A DNA stretch of 64,000 nucleotides from Hyalella azteca. Its lineage: Eukaryota > Arthropoda > Malacostraca > Amphipoda > Hyalellidae. The notes below the pieces were generated by a model that was not told the origin of the DNA, ran no database searches, and worked only from the letters and a program-made list of their open reading frames with translations. Location of the stretch: the NCBI RefSeq assembly GCF_000764305.2, contig NW_025939212.1:1-64000 (forward strand), in the 5' to 3' direction. This document shows positions 12,401-32,519 of the stretch, one piece after another. Position 1 is the stretch's first letter, and each line of letters begins with the position of its first letter. Position numbers and translations under genes: made by a program.

Positions 12401-15400
12401 AAAATAGGCACTACTATATTTAGAATGGTTCAATTTACTTTCGCAAAGTTGCCTTGGCCAAACTTGATGACAGGTTCTTCGTCCAGGAAGCGATTTTGTG
12501 GATCGCCATGCTGGTACTGAACCACTGGTGCCTGGTTGTTGTTCCCTATGTACAGCAGGTCAGGTCCAGCCTGTAAACGTTTTTGATAATTAATTAGTTT
12601 TCGAATAATAGAGTTATTAATTAATTCGGGAAACTAAATGCATAGTAACTTGACTAATATATACTTCTTAAAGTTAATAAATGAAGATAATGTTTGGTTG
12701 CCGATGATAATTCTTTCAATTAAAGTTCATAGGTTTCGTGGCATGAAGTGTGGCTTTCAGTGGACTCGAGCTGGTGTATTTTTTTGTTTTTCTTATGTGT
12801 GGTAATGTTCGCAAGGATATTGTGACATAAATATAGTACAACAGAAAGTATCACACTCACAGTTTTGCTTTTCGACATGGTCATGAGACTGAGCTTCATC
12901 CTATCAATGTTGGTGTCGGCGAAGCAGCCTTTGAGCACGCTTGGAGAATATCGAGGACATCTGCAATAATGAGTCGAGGTCAAGAAGTAACATTTAATTA
13001 AATAATAAATCCCAAACTCCATTTATTTGACCTATGTCACGAAAGTCGGTTAACTGAAAATAAGAACTAACCTTAAGACTGTCGCAAGTTTCATTTAAAT
13101 TTAAAATTAAACGTGGAAAGACGGAATTTTGAGCCAGACATGAACCCAAATTCGAAATGGAATATTCCAGCGATGAGTATGTTTTCAGCTTTCTTGGTGC
13201 CTGCAATTTTTTTTTAAATTTCGTTCGATTCCCTCGTTTCGAAAAATTTTATGTAAAAGATCTATTCGCGTCCGAACTTGCCCCATAAAGAAGCGTAAAC
13301 TCAACCTGGGAAATAGTCAAATAGAGTTGTAGGTTACAACATAAATGAAATGCAGTGCGCTGTAAATATCCTACTTCAATCAGACCACGTAGATTAAGCA
13401 TGGCCGGGTGGAGTTCTTTAGTTGCTACTGGTCGGTCGCGAGTGGTGTAATATCTTTTCTGTAGCGAGATTAGGCTTCGGTCCCAAGCTGAGCGTGACTG
13501 CCATGTTATACGATTACGATATTAGGACTAGGTAATATTCTGTTGCGAGTCGAATAAAATGGTATAGTGTTTTCGGGGTTTGTTCATTATTTCTGTCTGC
13601 ATTCGTAGCTCGAGTTCTTTCTTCTTAGCATCCATTGTTCTCAATTTGTCCTTGCTCGAATAATCATCCCAATTTCCTTTATTTATTTCTTATTTTCACT
13701 TTACATACATTATATATCCAGTTATCGTGTAAGCTGTGTTTGATATTCAGTCAAGCCTGAAATGTTGCTATTGCTTGTTAGCCATTATTGTATCTGGAAA
13801 GTAATGGACACTTTTTACAAGCATTTCGGTTGTGGTCGGCGTAACAAGGTGACCGATTCGAAAAATGCGTGAGAATTCATGATGACCAGCTATTCTCATT
13901 TAGAAAATAATTTCATCACACTCGCCTTGTAAAGATAGAGTAAATTCGCCCTGTGAAGATAGTGCAAACTGATAATGTGAAGATGCTCCCACCCTGTGAA
14001 GATAGTGCAAATTGTTCATGTGAAGATGCACTCACCCTGTGAAGATAGAGTAAAGGAAGTTCGTTTGGCGAGCAATCAGATGACGAGCCCAAGAATTCAA
14101 CGGAGTTCCCGACAAGGATATGACTCCTTGGAACAGTCCTGAGTGAATAAAACCGTGTATTTATATGAATTTTATGTATGTATGCTCTTACCTAATCTGA
14201 AATCGACAAGATGACCTGGATCAAATAACACGCTATTATCAATCAGCTAATGATCAAATAACGTTCAGTATTTGAAACGACATTCGTGAACACATTGTTC
14301 CCTGTCCAATAATTTCTGAGTGAAATTTATTGGGCCCATATTTGAAATGATTGCGAATATTCTAATTTATGACTTGACTCATAAATTAATCTATTTGTGA
14401 TCACGTACCTGCAGCCTGCTACATTTTTACATTCCAGATGTTGTCTATTGTGCAGTAGACATGACTTAAATAAACGAATTATTTAAGTCATGAAAACTTC
14501 TACCGTCAAACATTACCGTCAAACGTGTACCGTCAAGAACATTGGACGCTTTGAGGAGCTACTACTCGTAACCGGCGGTCGTCAATAAAACCGTATAACA
14601 CTGGTCAGCATTACGATTTTTCGGGTTCGATCACCAAATATTAACTAAAAAGCTTTTTAGATTCCGACTGTAAGTTGCGGCTCTATTTTGTTTTCGAAAT
14701 AGTTTCTTTTATAAGCCGGCGACATAAGTTTTGTGGCGACGTTAGTGCAATTGACGTTAAGTAGTGTGTGGGGACAAATCGCCTTCTGCGTCACGGTCAG
14801 GCGAACCAGTAAGTTAGTACGAGTCGAACCACCTTCCGAGTGACGTTCATGCGAACCACTAAACCACGGGAGGCAAGTTACCTTCCGAGAGCGGGGAGAT
14901 CATGTGGTAGAGCGCGGACGCTCCCCCAGCGCAGTCCCCGGCGAGGGTGACGCGTAAAGGGTCGCCGCCAAACTGGCCGATGTTTTGCTGCACCCACTGC
15001 AGCGCCGCCACCTGGTCCAGCAGGCCGTAGTTCCCAGGGGCGCCTTCCGCCATGTACAGGAATCCTACACCAGAAATTTATAAAGCAAAAAGGTATATTA
15101 AGAGTGAATTTGACGTGGAAATCTCGGCTGAAACCTTTATTACGTTTGAAGAGCGAACTGCCGCGCCTAAATGTCTAAATGTCTCTATTCTTTAGTATAG
15201 TATCTTAGTATAGTATCTTCGGCATTAAATAAATAGGCCTGGATAGGCCTGTCGCCGTTTAGTTCGCCGTGTTTAGTTCTTAAGAGGTTTTCTTTATTTT
15301 GCTTCTGCCTGAAACAACCACTGCTTTGCTTGGGACCGATAAAGATGTAGTTGCTGTGATTGGTTGTTTTGATAATTGATCGAGTGCCTGAAATCAATTT

Positions 15401-17151
15401 CAATGCCTAATCAATTTCATCCCCGTCAGCGCCGGTTTTAAAGTCTCCTACCCGATTGTAGAAAACTTGCCTGCTTTTCTGCAAGTTGTTGCAAGTGTGC
15501 CTCAAAATGAATTGAATTATTTCAATAAGATAAATAATGACCATAAATGCCGAGTCTGTACTGCGGGATGACGAGGACGACGTCGATGTCCATCAAGATG
15601 GTAGGGTCGTACGCTGCTGCCCCCGATACCACGAACGCTCCTCCTGGCAGCCAAACCAGCACTGGCAGGCTCTGCGTGTCATCGCCCGGCTTCTGATGTG
15701 ACAGAATAATGCACTGAAAATACCTCGTGTGACGTCCTAGATTCGTACAAATTTATTAGAAATTTAGCTATAATAATTACAGTGTTACATTGGTTCTTCA
15801 ACCGCAACCAACGATCGGAATTTTGTAAAAAATTCTATCATTTTTGGCATCTGCAAAATTGTTTTGCAGATGCATATCGTGCACTGAGAAAATCGTGGGC
15901 ATATTGTCCCAATAATGACACTTTCTTACCCTAAGAACGAGCAGAGTGCAGACGTAGCACTGCATGCGTCAGGATAATCCACACAAAGTGCGTCGAAATT
16001 GGGACAAAATCTCGCTCTTTTCTCTGAACTCTGCTCGCATTTTAGTAACTAGAATGCGAGATGAGTAGAATCTACTAGTTGCATCTGGTATAATTCTTGT
16101 GTTCTACTCACAACAGGAGTGTATACGGAGACTGTGAGACAGTCCTCTTCCCCAGTCATGTAGCCGCGGCCGCCGCCAACGCAAAACGGACCAGGGGCGT
16201 CTGCCATCCTAGGTGTGGTCCATGGCTCCGGGGGAACTGGGTTCTGTGTCGATACATCAGGAATGTTACTCAGTGTAATCAATGTTACTCAATATAATAA
16301 ATCTTATTCAATTGGCTGTGAAAGAGTGAATGACCAGTTCTCGCGTCGACATGCCAGGAATATTACTCAATGTGATCAACATAGCTCTGCAGCTTTAAAA
16401 GACTGAGCCTTCTGTCTATTCGGAAATCCATTGTCGTAAGGGGTCTCAACTCTTAACGCGACACTCTAGTTCAGTTGGTAAATACGAATTGAAGTGAATG
16501 GCTTCGCAGTATTTCACTGCATCAAAATTATTTGTATTGGTTTTATTTAAAGAGGACGCATAGAGAACTTACAGCAAAACCGTATCGAAATGTAAATTTC
16601 CAAGGAACGCTGCTCTAATTCATGTTGGTCATTTTAACTAACCCTTGGCAACCTGTTTGTTTTCGTATTGAACTTTGTAATTCCGTGCCGCTGATGATTG
16701 AACTGATGGTTCCAACCGCATACTTGATGCGAATTATAATTTTGCAGATCAGAATACTTGCTGTGGATTGTACTCGGGAAAACCAGCTGTGTATTTTTCG
16801 AGTGATCCGGAAACTATTCATAATTTCGTAATAAAACAATTTGTGTAATAATAGCTCATTGTTATTAAACAACCACTTCTTGCTTTAATTTATATAATTT
16901 GGATACCGAACGGCTCTTATGATGAAAAACTTATTGACCTGGAACTTGAGGTCGCCAACGGGTGCTGCTGCGTAGGGCACCGCCCTGTAGGCGTAGTAGT
17001 GTCGGCCTCCCGCACTGCGGTACACGCCCCCCACGATAGGCCCCCCTGACACCACGACCTGGGGGGGTGTGGAGGACTCAACCCCACACACCAAAACCAC
17101 CACCACCACCACCACCACCATGGTTCTCAGCACGGTCAGTTCCATCATCAC
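9434..17151 (-). CDS. CES-B: ER-retained carboxylesterase-like protein, Ser and His of triad replaced (13 exons, 576 aa)
   Basis: Exons on the minus strand: 17151-16939, 16243-16112, 15692-15542, 15064-14882, 14138-14036, 12960-12861, 12570-12439, 12298-12244, 12017-11934, 11560-11457, 11170-11088, 10125-9925, 9623-9434. The total is 1731 nt, in frame, with exon sizes equal to CES-A/C or different by multiples of 3 except in the terminal exons. The signal peptide contains a run of eight valines encoded by a GTG trinucleotide repeat. The elbow is GDCAGG (Cys210 for Ser). Exon 8 keeps the acid (KDEG, Glu349). The His position reads GAGNLD (Asn476); a nearby His481 is not at the aligned site. 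The tail is RDEL. The Cys pairs in exons 2 and 6 are kept. Intron 12 has a GC donor (AA|GCAAGT), without which a stop codon follows at once. It lies tandem to CES-A and head-to-head with CES-C. A glycoprotein-like ER-lumen pseudoesterase is the best reading; true catalysis is unlikely. Confidence 0.9.
10163..10330 (-). mobile_element. LINE 3'-end fragment (dispersed family)
   Basis: It closely resembles 41817-41975 and, in part, 44273-44345 and 55975-56095. The shared core reads on minus as a segment with CAACAGGCCATGGGCC, and the end is an (ATTCT)-like tail. It lies in CES-B intron 11. Confidence 0.55.
10411..10652. repeat. Foldback (long inverted repeat) in CES-B intron 11
   Basis: Left arm 10411-10515 and right arm about 10550-10652 are near-complementary around a 35-nt loop. 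Both share the block CTACTTTTTAGTCCACAAGA. A third partial copy follows at 10653-10675. MITE-like in structure. Confidence 0.85.
10940..10980. repeat. (CAAA)n microsatellite
   Basis: About ten CAAA units follow an AT-rich segment; possibly the tail of a retroelement insertion. Confidence 0.8.
11862..11916. repeat. Interstitial telomere-like (CCTAA)n tract
   Basis: About ten CTAAC-type pentamers with a few variants match the arthropod TTAGG telomere repeat. The tract sits in CES-B intron 9, about 18 bp from the exon 9 donor. Confidence 0.8.
13925..14050. repeat. Repeats of the CES-B exon 5 donor region
   Basis: The exon 5 3' end plus donor (minus strand CTATCTTCACAGGGTGAG) recurs as degenerate copies about 45-65 bp apart on the intron side (TGTGAAGATAG blocks on plus). 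Confidence 0.7.
14460..14492. repeat. Short inverted repeat
   Basis: 14-bp perfect arms (CATGACTTAAATAA and its complement) around a 5-nt loop in CES-B intron 4. Confidence 0.7.
15190..15245 (-). mobile_element. LINE tail fragment with (ATACT)n end
   Basis: TAGTATAGTATCTTCGGCAT and the following AATAGGCCTGGATAGG also occur at 24560-24612. Probably a dead 3' LINE end in CES-B intron 3. Confidence 0.45.
17093..17121 (-). repeat. (GTG)n microsatellite coding poly-valine
   Basis: A trinucleotide run inside CES-B exon 1 encodes eight consecutive valines that form the hydrophobic core of the signal peptide. Confidence 0.85.
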
Positions 17152-19246
17152 TCGTATTCTGTTAACTGAAAGTAAAGAATTTGATATTTTTGAGGGTGTA
17201 TTCGTTATCTTCGTATTCTACAAAATCAAATTTGTAATTACCTAAAGGCTACTTAATTTTTATGATCGCATCTTAGAATATTTTGATTAATCCTTCGATG
17301 TATTTTTCCCGCTAACACGATTCTTTGACATTTGAATCATATTAAACTAAATTTATTCTTAATACTATTAATATCTCTATCTGAAAACTGGATTCACTTA
17401 TAAGTTGATACATTTTATTTTCCAATGTAAGATTACTATGCGGCCCTCCCTCAACTAGTGCGGTCACGAGCCTAGTGAAATGAACGATCGCTTTCCCCCG
17501 ACACGCACTAGAGGGCTGGTGGGTGCCACGTGTAGCGCTACGTGTCTCAGGCGCTGGAGTGCACAGCTGCTGCCGCTCCCATCATTATCTTCAGTATCTT
17601 GACTTATGTACAGCATAACAGGCCAATTATTTAGAACTTAATTCCTTGCTCTCATATTGGTTAGTTAGTCTTAATCAGATTGTATTTATTCGTTTTGCAT
17701 CAAGTTCATGAAGAATTGATGTGTGGTATTTTTTCGAATGTTGGTTAATCAAAAGTATATTTTTTTCTTCAGAATTCTTGGAGTTATGTGTTTTTTGTAT
17801 ATCTACAGGACAGTATTGTACACAGGTAGTTTCGATGTCGAAGAAGTCCGTTCGTAAGATTTGTATCTCTCTCTAATTGATATTTCAGCACCAAATTACT
17901 GAAGGTACTTTCTCGTTTCTCGGACATTTATCTCGCCTCTAAACGCAATTTTATGTCAGATTTTTCACTCATCTCTATTGTTCACTACTAGCTCCTCGTT
18001 TATTGCCATTTAATTCAGATTGTAACTAGAAATTATGAGATTTGTTAGAGCAGCATTCTAGTAAATTAAGGCTAGGGTTCTACTCTCCAGCTGTCTCTCA
18101 AGTAACTAAACTTTATTATTTTCTAGAGTAGTGTCGTAATTTTGAAACAAAACTTAATTTTTTTCTCATAAAATCTTGTCCAATGCAATAATTTATTTTA
18201 AATCACTCCTTTGGAGATACGATGTTATTTTAATGTCATGAATGTCAAGGACCTGGTGTTTTTATTCAGCTATTAGTTTAAGTCTTACGACTTCAAATCC
18301 TGTAAACAAATTTTCGTACGATCCGAGTGCAGGATTTTCCGAGGCGTGGGACTACGCAGCTGACGGAGATAAGCGATGCCGGCTAGTGCCATCCAAGCAC
18401 GACTTAGTTCCGAATGTGACAGCAGAGAACCACACCGGTATTGAGCGAGTTTTTAATCCTGTGAGTTATTTATACTTTAGTCGGAAATTCGGGTTTAGGA
18501 GTTATCACACAAGCTTAGCGATTCACTGAATAATGCAAATCAGCTGTATGTTATTTATTTATTCAATCAACTGTATGTTGTTATTTCATGCTATGTTATA
18601 TTTCGTTATTTATTTTATTTTTCTTTATGTTGTTATTTTCTCTTGAAATACAACGGTTATGAAAGTATTTGTCGGAACGACAGTTATATTTAAAACAAGA
18701 GTAGGCAATGCTTCCTAAATTGTAAAAATTTCAAATGTATTGCATATTCAATACAGAATTTATTTCGCTCTTTTTTTATTTTCTTCATCACGTTGACTAC
18801 GATTGCTACATCTTGTACTATTGTTTCATTGTTTGTACTGTTTTTAAGCAGGGTTGCCAGACGGTCATTTTTTCTGGACAAATTCCGTGATTTAGTATTT
18901 CTCAATTGCGTTGGCCGGCTAAAATTTATGATAGTGGTACTTCCGAATTAAATTTTAAATACTGCTAAAAGAAAATAAATGTAATTTTTATAGCGGAACC
19001 TACAAATAAACTAGTATATATTGAGTTATCGGCATTTTTTGGCCTTTTTTGTTCTCGGATTTGGCCGATTTTAGGCAACCTGAATTATGTACCGCTACGT
19101 CCTGGAGAAATACATTTCGTGGTACGCATATGTACCACTTAATTCATAATCAACGTATTAGAATTCCCGTATTCCTCCAGGCTAAATGTGCTGAAGGTCG
19201 TCGCTACACTTGCTATAACATCAAAGGCTCCTCAATAAGTCCGGCC
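17152..19246. promoter_or_regulatory. Shared divergent upstream region of CES-B and CES-C
   Basis: The two start codons are 2.1 kb apart and point away from each other. The interval has a GC-richer patch at 17440-17600 with an E-box (CACGTG, 17527-17532) inside an imperfect palindrome. It also holds a possible orphan exon near 18300-18460. No defined TATA or TSS could be fixed. Confidence 0.4.
18302..18461 (+). other. Possible orphan exon or gene relic
   Basis: An open stretch (part of an ORF from 18242) is richer in GC than its surroundings. It reads SAGFSEAWDYAADGDKRC and onward, and ends at AATCCT followed by a GTGAGT donor at 18462. I do not recognise the protein. It could be an exon of an unseen gene, an upstream exon of CES-C, or chance. 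Confidence 0.25.
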
Positions 19247-27853
<8,607 letters not shown>

Positions 27854-30800
27854 GAGCACTAACTGAGAAAAGCTCAAGATATGACTTTACATGCGTATTT
27901 TTAGTCGTAACAACTTATTGTTTTCGTCACTTCTTTAAATTAGTAGAGCTATCAATTATGACTGTCATAAGTACCACAATTCTCTACCTCAGTTTGAAAA
28001 GTAGAGAATATAGTAACGTAAAGTTAAGATGCAAAAAATACGATATTTTGTTTACATGAATAATTGAATTCTTCAAATCCAGAAATTTTTTTAAACATCC
28101 TTAGCCTTTTAAAAGTCGAATAGGTATGTACGTTATTGGAAAATTTTTGTGCTGGTTAGTGACGTAATGTTCCCATGAAGAATCGGGCGTTATAATCCTA
28201 CTCTGAAATTAATATTGAGCAAGTCTCGGTCACGAAATCATGATTGAAATGTTCATGTCTGTAAAATATTTATAAGTACTACCACAATTACTATATCTAG
28301 GAAAAAGACAATACAACGTGGTCAAAGTGTCCTTAACGAGTTTATTATGCACAAAGGTATAAAATATCAACATGGGTTCAAATAGATCGCCGTCACGCAT
28401 TGGGAGATGCGCTAGCGATACTTTTTATCTGCAAGCGGTCACGCTTGAGTGGATGAAAGCTGCACGAGTAACTATGAACATTTGTGGGATACTAAACTAG
28501 AGAGGTTTTTAACAATCATCTGCTTTGATAATAATTAAATTTTTGGAGCATAGACACTATACATTTTAATATAATAAACATTGTCTGCATTGCAAGTCTA
28601 GAACAGTCTTCACAAATACCGGAAAACATACATTTGTCCAATCGTGTTTGGTAATGAAATATTAGAAACCTATTTCATTATTCTATGTAACTTGTATAAT
28701 AATTAGATACATGTCTAATTATTAATTAATACAACATAATTTTGATACGTCTAATTCAGCAAATGTGTCTTCCATATATAAATTTAATGTGGCGCTTACA
28801 ATGCGTTCAAATAACGTACGCTGCCAAGGAAAATAATTTAGTTGTAGGATAACATTTTTGTTCAACTGCAAATACTGGGCATTGAATAGCTAAACGCTGC
28901 CATAGTCGGTAGGAAACAAATTTATCAGTAATAGACGCAAGAAGGGAAAATGAAGACGCTCTCCGTTAGGCAGAAAATATAGTCACACATGAACGTGAAT
29001 AGAAATTTCTCAGATGCCGACATCTTGAGCTCAGGAAGCATGGCAGCGCACGCAAGTTCATGTCCGTATGCGACTGGAACATAACTGCGCACATATAATA
29101 CACGGTAAACACGTTTCAATAGATGGCACTAGGAGCCGCAATGTTTTACAACAATGTCCATCTATGACGAAGCACAAGTTACGATTGGTTCTTGACAGAT
29201 GGGATATCTGTTACACGTTCCTCGAAAAGCAATGGATGCCAAGTAACCTAAACTGTAACTCGACACAAATGTCAAAATCAATACACTCAGCGAGATGGGA
29301 AAGAGGCTTCGTTAACATAGTTTCGTGACTGTAGTATTATGGTCACCGAAATCGCTGATGAAGCTGGACAACGTAGCTGATAATGCCAGTTACACAATAG
29401 CTCATTGCATGCTAACGTTTCTAGGCTGACAGCCTTCCAGCATCAACCGTCCTCACCACGTTACAAAATTCTTCTATTGAATGCTACATCTATCCATTGT
29501 TACAGCTTCCAAATTTGAGTATCGGCAGTAACATTTAATTATGCAGAGGGAGCGCAAACACTCCTCGTTCATGACATTGTCACCAAGTTTGTTTCGGAAT
29601 TCACCAACATAAGATAATAATATCCTAAATTTCTCGTGTCCTTATTCTCATTGTAGATTACTGGTGAATAGCATTCGAGCCGCCGAAAGAAGCACGATAA
29701 TGATGTAATACCGTTTATGTGAAAATAGTTTAGTGTTGTAGTAAATACATAAGAGAAAAATGTAGAATATTTTCAGAGAAATAAAATGTAAAGAGCAAGA
29801 AGGTATCATGAAATTATGTGCAATGGTTAATAATCTTGCTCGGCAGAAACTTATAAATATATGCTAGAAATGATTCCCAGTAACCCTGAGTTCTAATTTT
29901 ACGAAAAATATCAGTGTGCTCTTACGAAAATTCCTGGAGAAACATGGCGTGAACTTATATTAATAAGAGAACATCAACACAACCCGAGTAATTATTCAAA
30001 CAACTTAAAAGTCACTGCAACAGCGGAGCAACAGTCGAGATATACATCCATTCTTCAAAAGTAAACAATGTAGCATGACTGCCTGGCTCACAAGTCCTGA
30101 TGTATGTACATGCCGTAAAGTATATTGCCTCAAAGAGCATCATTACTACGTGTCGCGTTAAACGAGTCAAACAACTTCCTGACAGAAACAGCGACCTGGA
30201 TAGAGCGTCTGCCAAAGTTCAACGTTTCGTCGTATCATTTCACTCAAATTTGAATCTAGATGAAGGAAAGTAAATACATGAAGATCGAGAAAAATTAGCG
30301 AAATTTTTCGTTCTGTAAGGCATTTGGAATCGAAGCAGTAAGGAATGGGAAAGAATACTTGAATGTTATAGAGTAAATACACTTCAGCAGGTTCATATAA
30401 TATAACGTAACATAGGTATAGCTATATCTTCGTTATTATCTATATTGGAAATCTTTAGACGTGTTAGAAGAATATTAAGAGCAATTCGAAAATACTTTCC
30501 ACTCGGGCATAATGCCGTGGGAGACGGAATTCACGGCAAGAGTAAGTCTGAGTCTTTTCCGCACTCCTGACGCCGCTGTAGAGTAGGTCCGCGGAGGACG
30601 AGTTATGGAGTCAAAACACACTAATTGCTCGGGAAAATACACATAAGCTACGAAGTATCAGACACGTTTGGGAAAAAATACGCAGCTAATAAACGCCGAA
30701 AATTAGAATTAAAATCAACAGAACAGAAGACAAAATTTACGCAACCTCACTGATCGAAATGGAGTTCATTAAGGAATGCGAAATTTTAGTTATAGTCAAA

Positions 30801-32519
30801 AATTCGATCAAGGAAATGACGGCACAACTTCACCGATTGGAGAAAAATAAACAAGTCTTAACACTTTTTATAGTCGCAAGTGAAAGCAGTTCGTGATTAT
30901 TGTAGTGAGTATAAGATCACGATTATCACTGGGCCACCTACATTTGTCCTTTTCACAAGGCTATAACGAAGACTTTTTCAAGCAGCAGTAAAGATACAGA
31001 TAGATTATATATTTAATACGAAAGGCATGTAACGTACACAAAATTTACAAGGTTTGCCATGCACTTCTAATTGTATTTTGAACTCAGATACGCATTAAAA
31101 ATCTGAAAAACAATCAGGTGGTCATTGTAAACGTCAAGATTGCTGTCGCGAACGACAGTTTTAGTGTCGAATGAGCATCTTTTTTGGGACACAGTAATAC
31201 TCATCATCAATACATCATTTTTTAAGGGGAATACGTTTCTAGGTTACATAATCAAACAGAAATTAAGGAGTTAAGAAAGAACACGTGTAGATGATAGAAA
31301 CAAGAGAAATTTGTTAACAAAATTATCACGTATTTATCAACATTTAATTATAATTGGGTAATGGGTAGTTTTACTTTTCACCGGTTTCGATAGGTAAGAA
31401 TCCTAAAGCGCTGTTTAAAAGCATATAAATTTTCCTGGCATATAGAATCTCTTAAACCATTCTGAAGAATCATCCTACGAGATTGGCTAAAGGAAAGCTC
31501 CGAGAGGGAGGTGGTTGGAGTACACTCTCGATTCGTTGGCACATCAAGATAAAATTGTTAGTAAAGAGCACTACTTTAGTATGACAGATTAACTCAGAAG
31601 GCTTCGGTAAGGAGTAGGGATTTGCTCTAGCCACCGCTAGTCCATTTTAGTTAAGCGGTGGCTATGGACAAGCGGTGGCTAGTTAAGCAATGTTATTATC
31701 ACAAAACGTTCTCAAGATAACGTCACACGACCTCACAACTCAACTCACACGGAATTTATTCATGTCAAGTCGGTTACTTCCGAGAATAGGAAAATAACCT
31801 GCAATACTACACCACAAGACTTGTGTTACTCTAGCAATAGTGGCAGTGTGAATTGAGTGAATTAGCCTTGAGCTATGCAAGGAAAATCGTGATATTATAG
31901 CACGTAAATCAAACGGGCAACACGGCATGCTCCACAGTTCAAACGGAATGCTGGAAAACTGCGTGTCAAGAACTGTGGAATAATTAATTAACGTTAAAGT
32001 CTCTTGAATTACTACACAAAACCATACAAGTCACCTAAAATTAACTAGAAAATAAAGAGTTTGTACACCTCCCTAACACTGACGCTTTGTTTGTGTTTTT
32101 TGTAATTTTTTCTCATTGAATAATTTCAGCGATGAAATATTCACGAGTGAATGGATGATCAACACTGAAACTGAAGACAAAGTAACTTAAAAATTGTAAC
32201 AAGTTTCCTGACGAAGTTCTCACTACAATGAAACTCACTGGCGGCAAGAGAATGAAATATGATCAATTAAACTGAGGATATGCGCTAAATTAAACCACAC
32301 ATAATTACAATGGAAACAATAGCTACAAACTTGATCAGCATTATAACACAGAACGTAAGGTGCACTCAATTGATCGGGGCACTGCAGTGCATACCCGCAC
32401 TCACAAAAGGCTTCAAATCTTAAATGTTAATAAATTAGCTTGACGATGCCACGATTATTAGCCGCATTTTCATCCAACACAATCACACCCTAAATGCTTT
32501 TAACAAAAAAGCCATATGA
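27854..32519. other. Region between CES-C and the elongase, no gene recognised
   Basis: CES-C and the elongase converge here, so it must contain both 3' UTRs. No ORF has a recognisable motif, and no close poly(A) signal could be assigned to either gene. Confidence 0.5.

Noticed and set aside
12994..13206. Minus ORF as a possible extra CES-B exon
   Set aside because: It has no similarity to CES-A/C, and exon 6 at 12861-12960 already joins exon 5 in phase.
30012..30382. Minus ORFs between CES-C and the elongase
   Set aside because: Short, no motif, and no splice or repeat support; probably chance ORFs.
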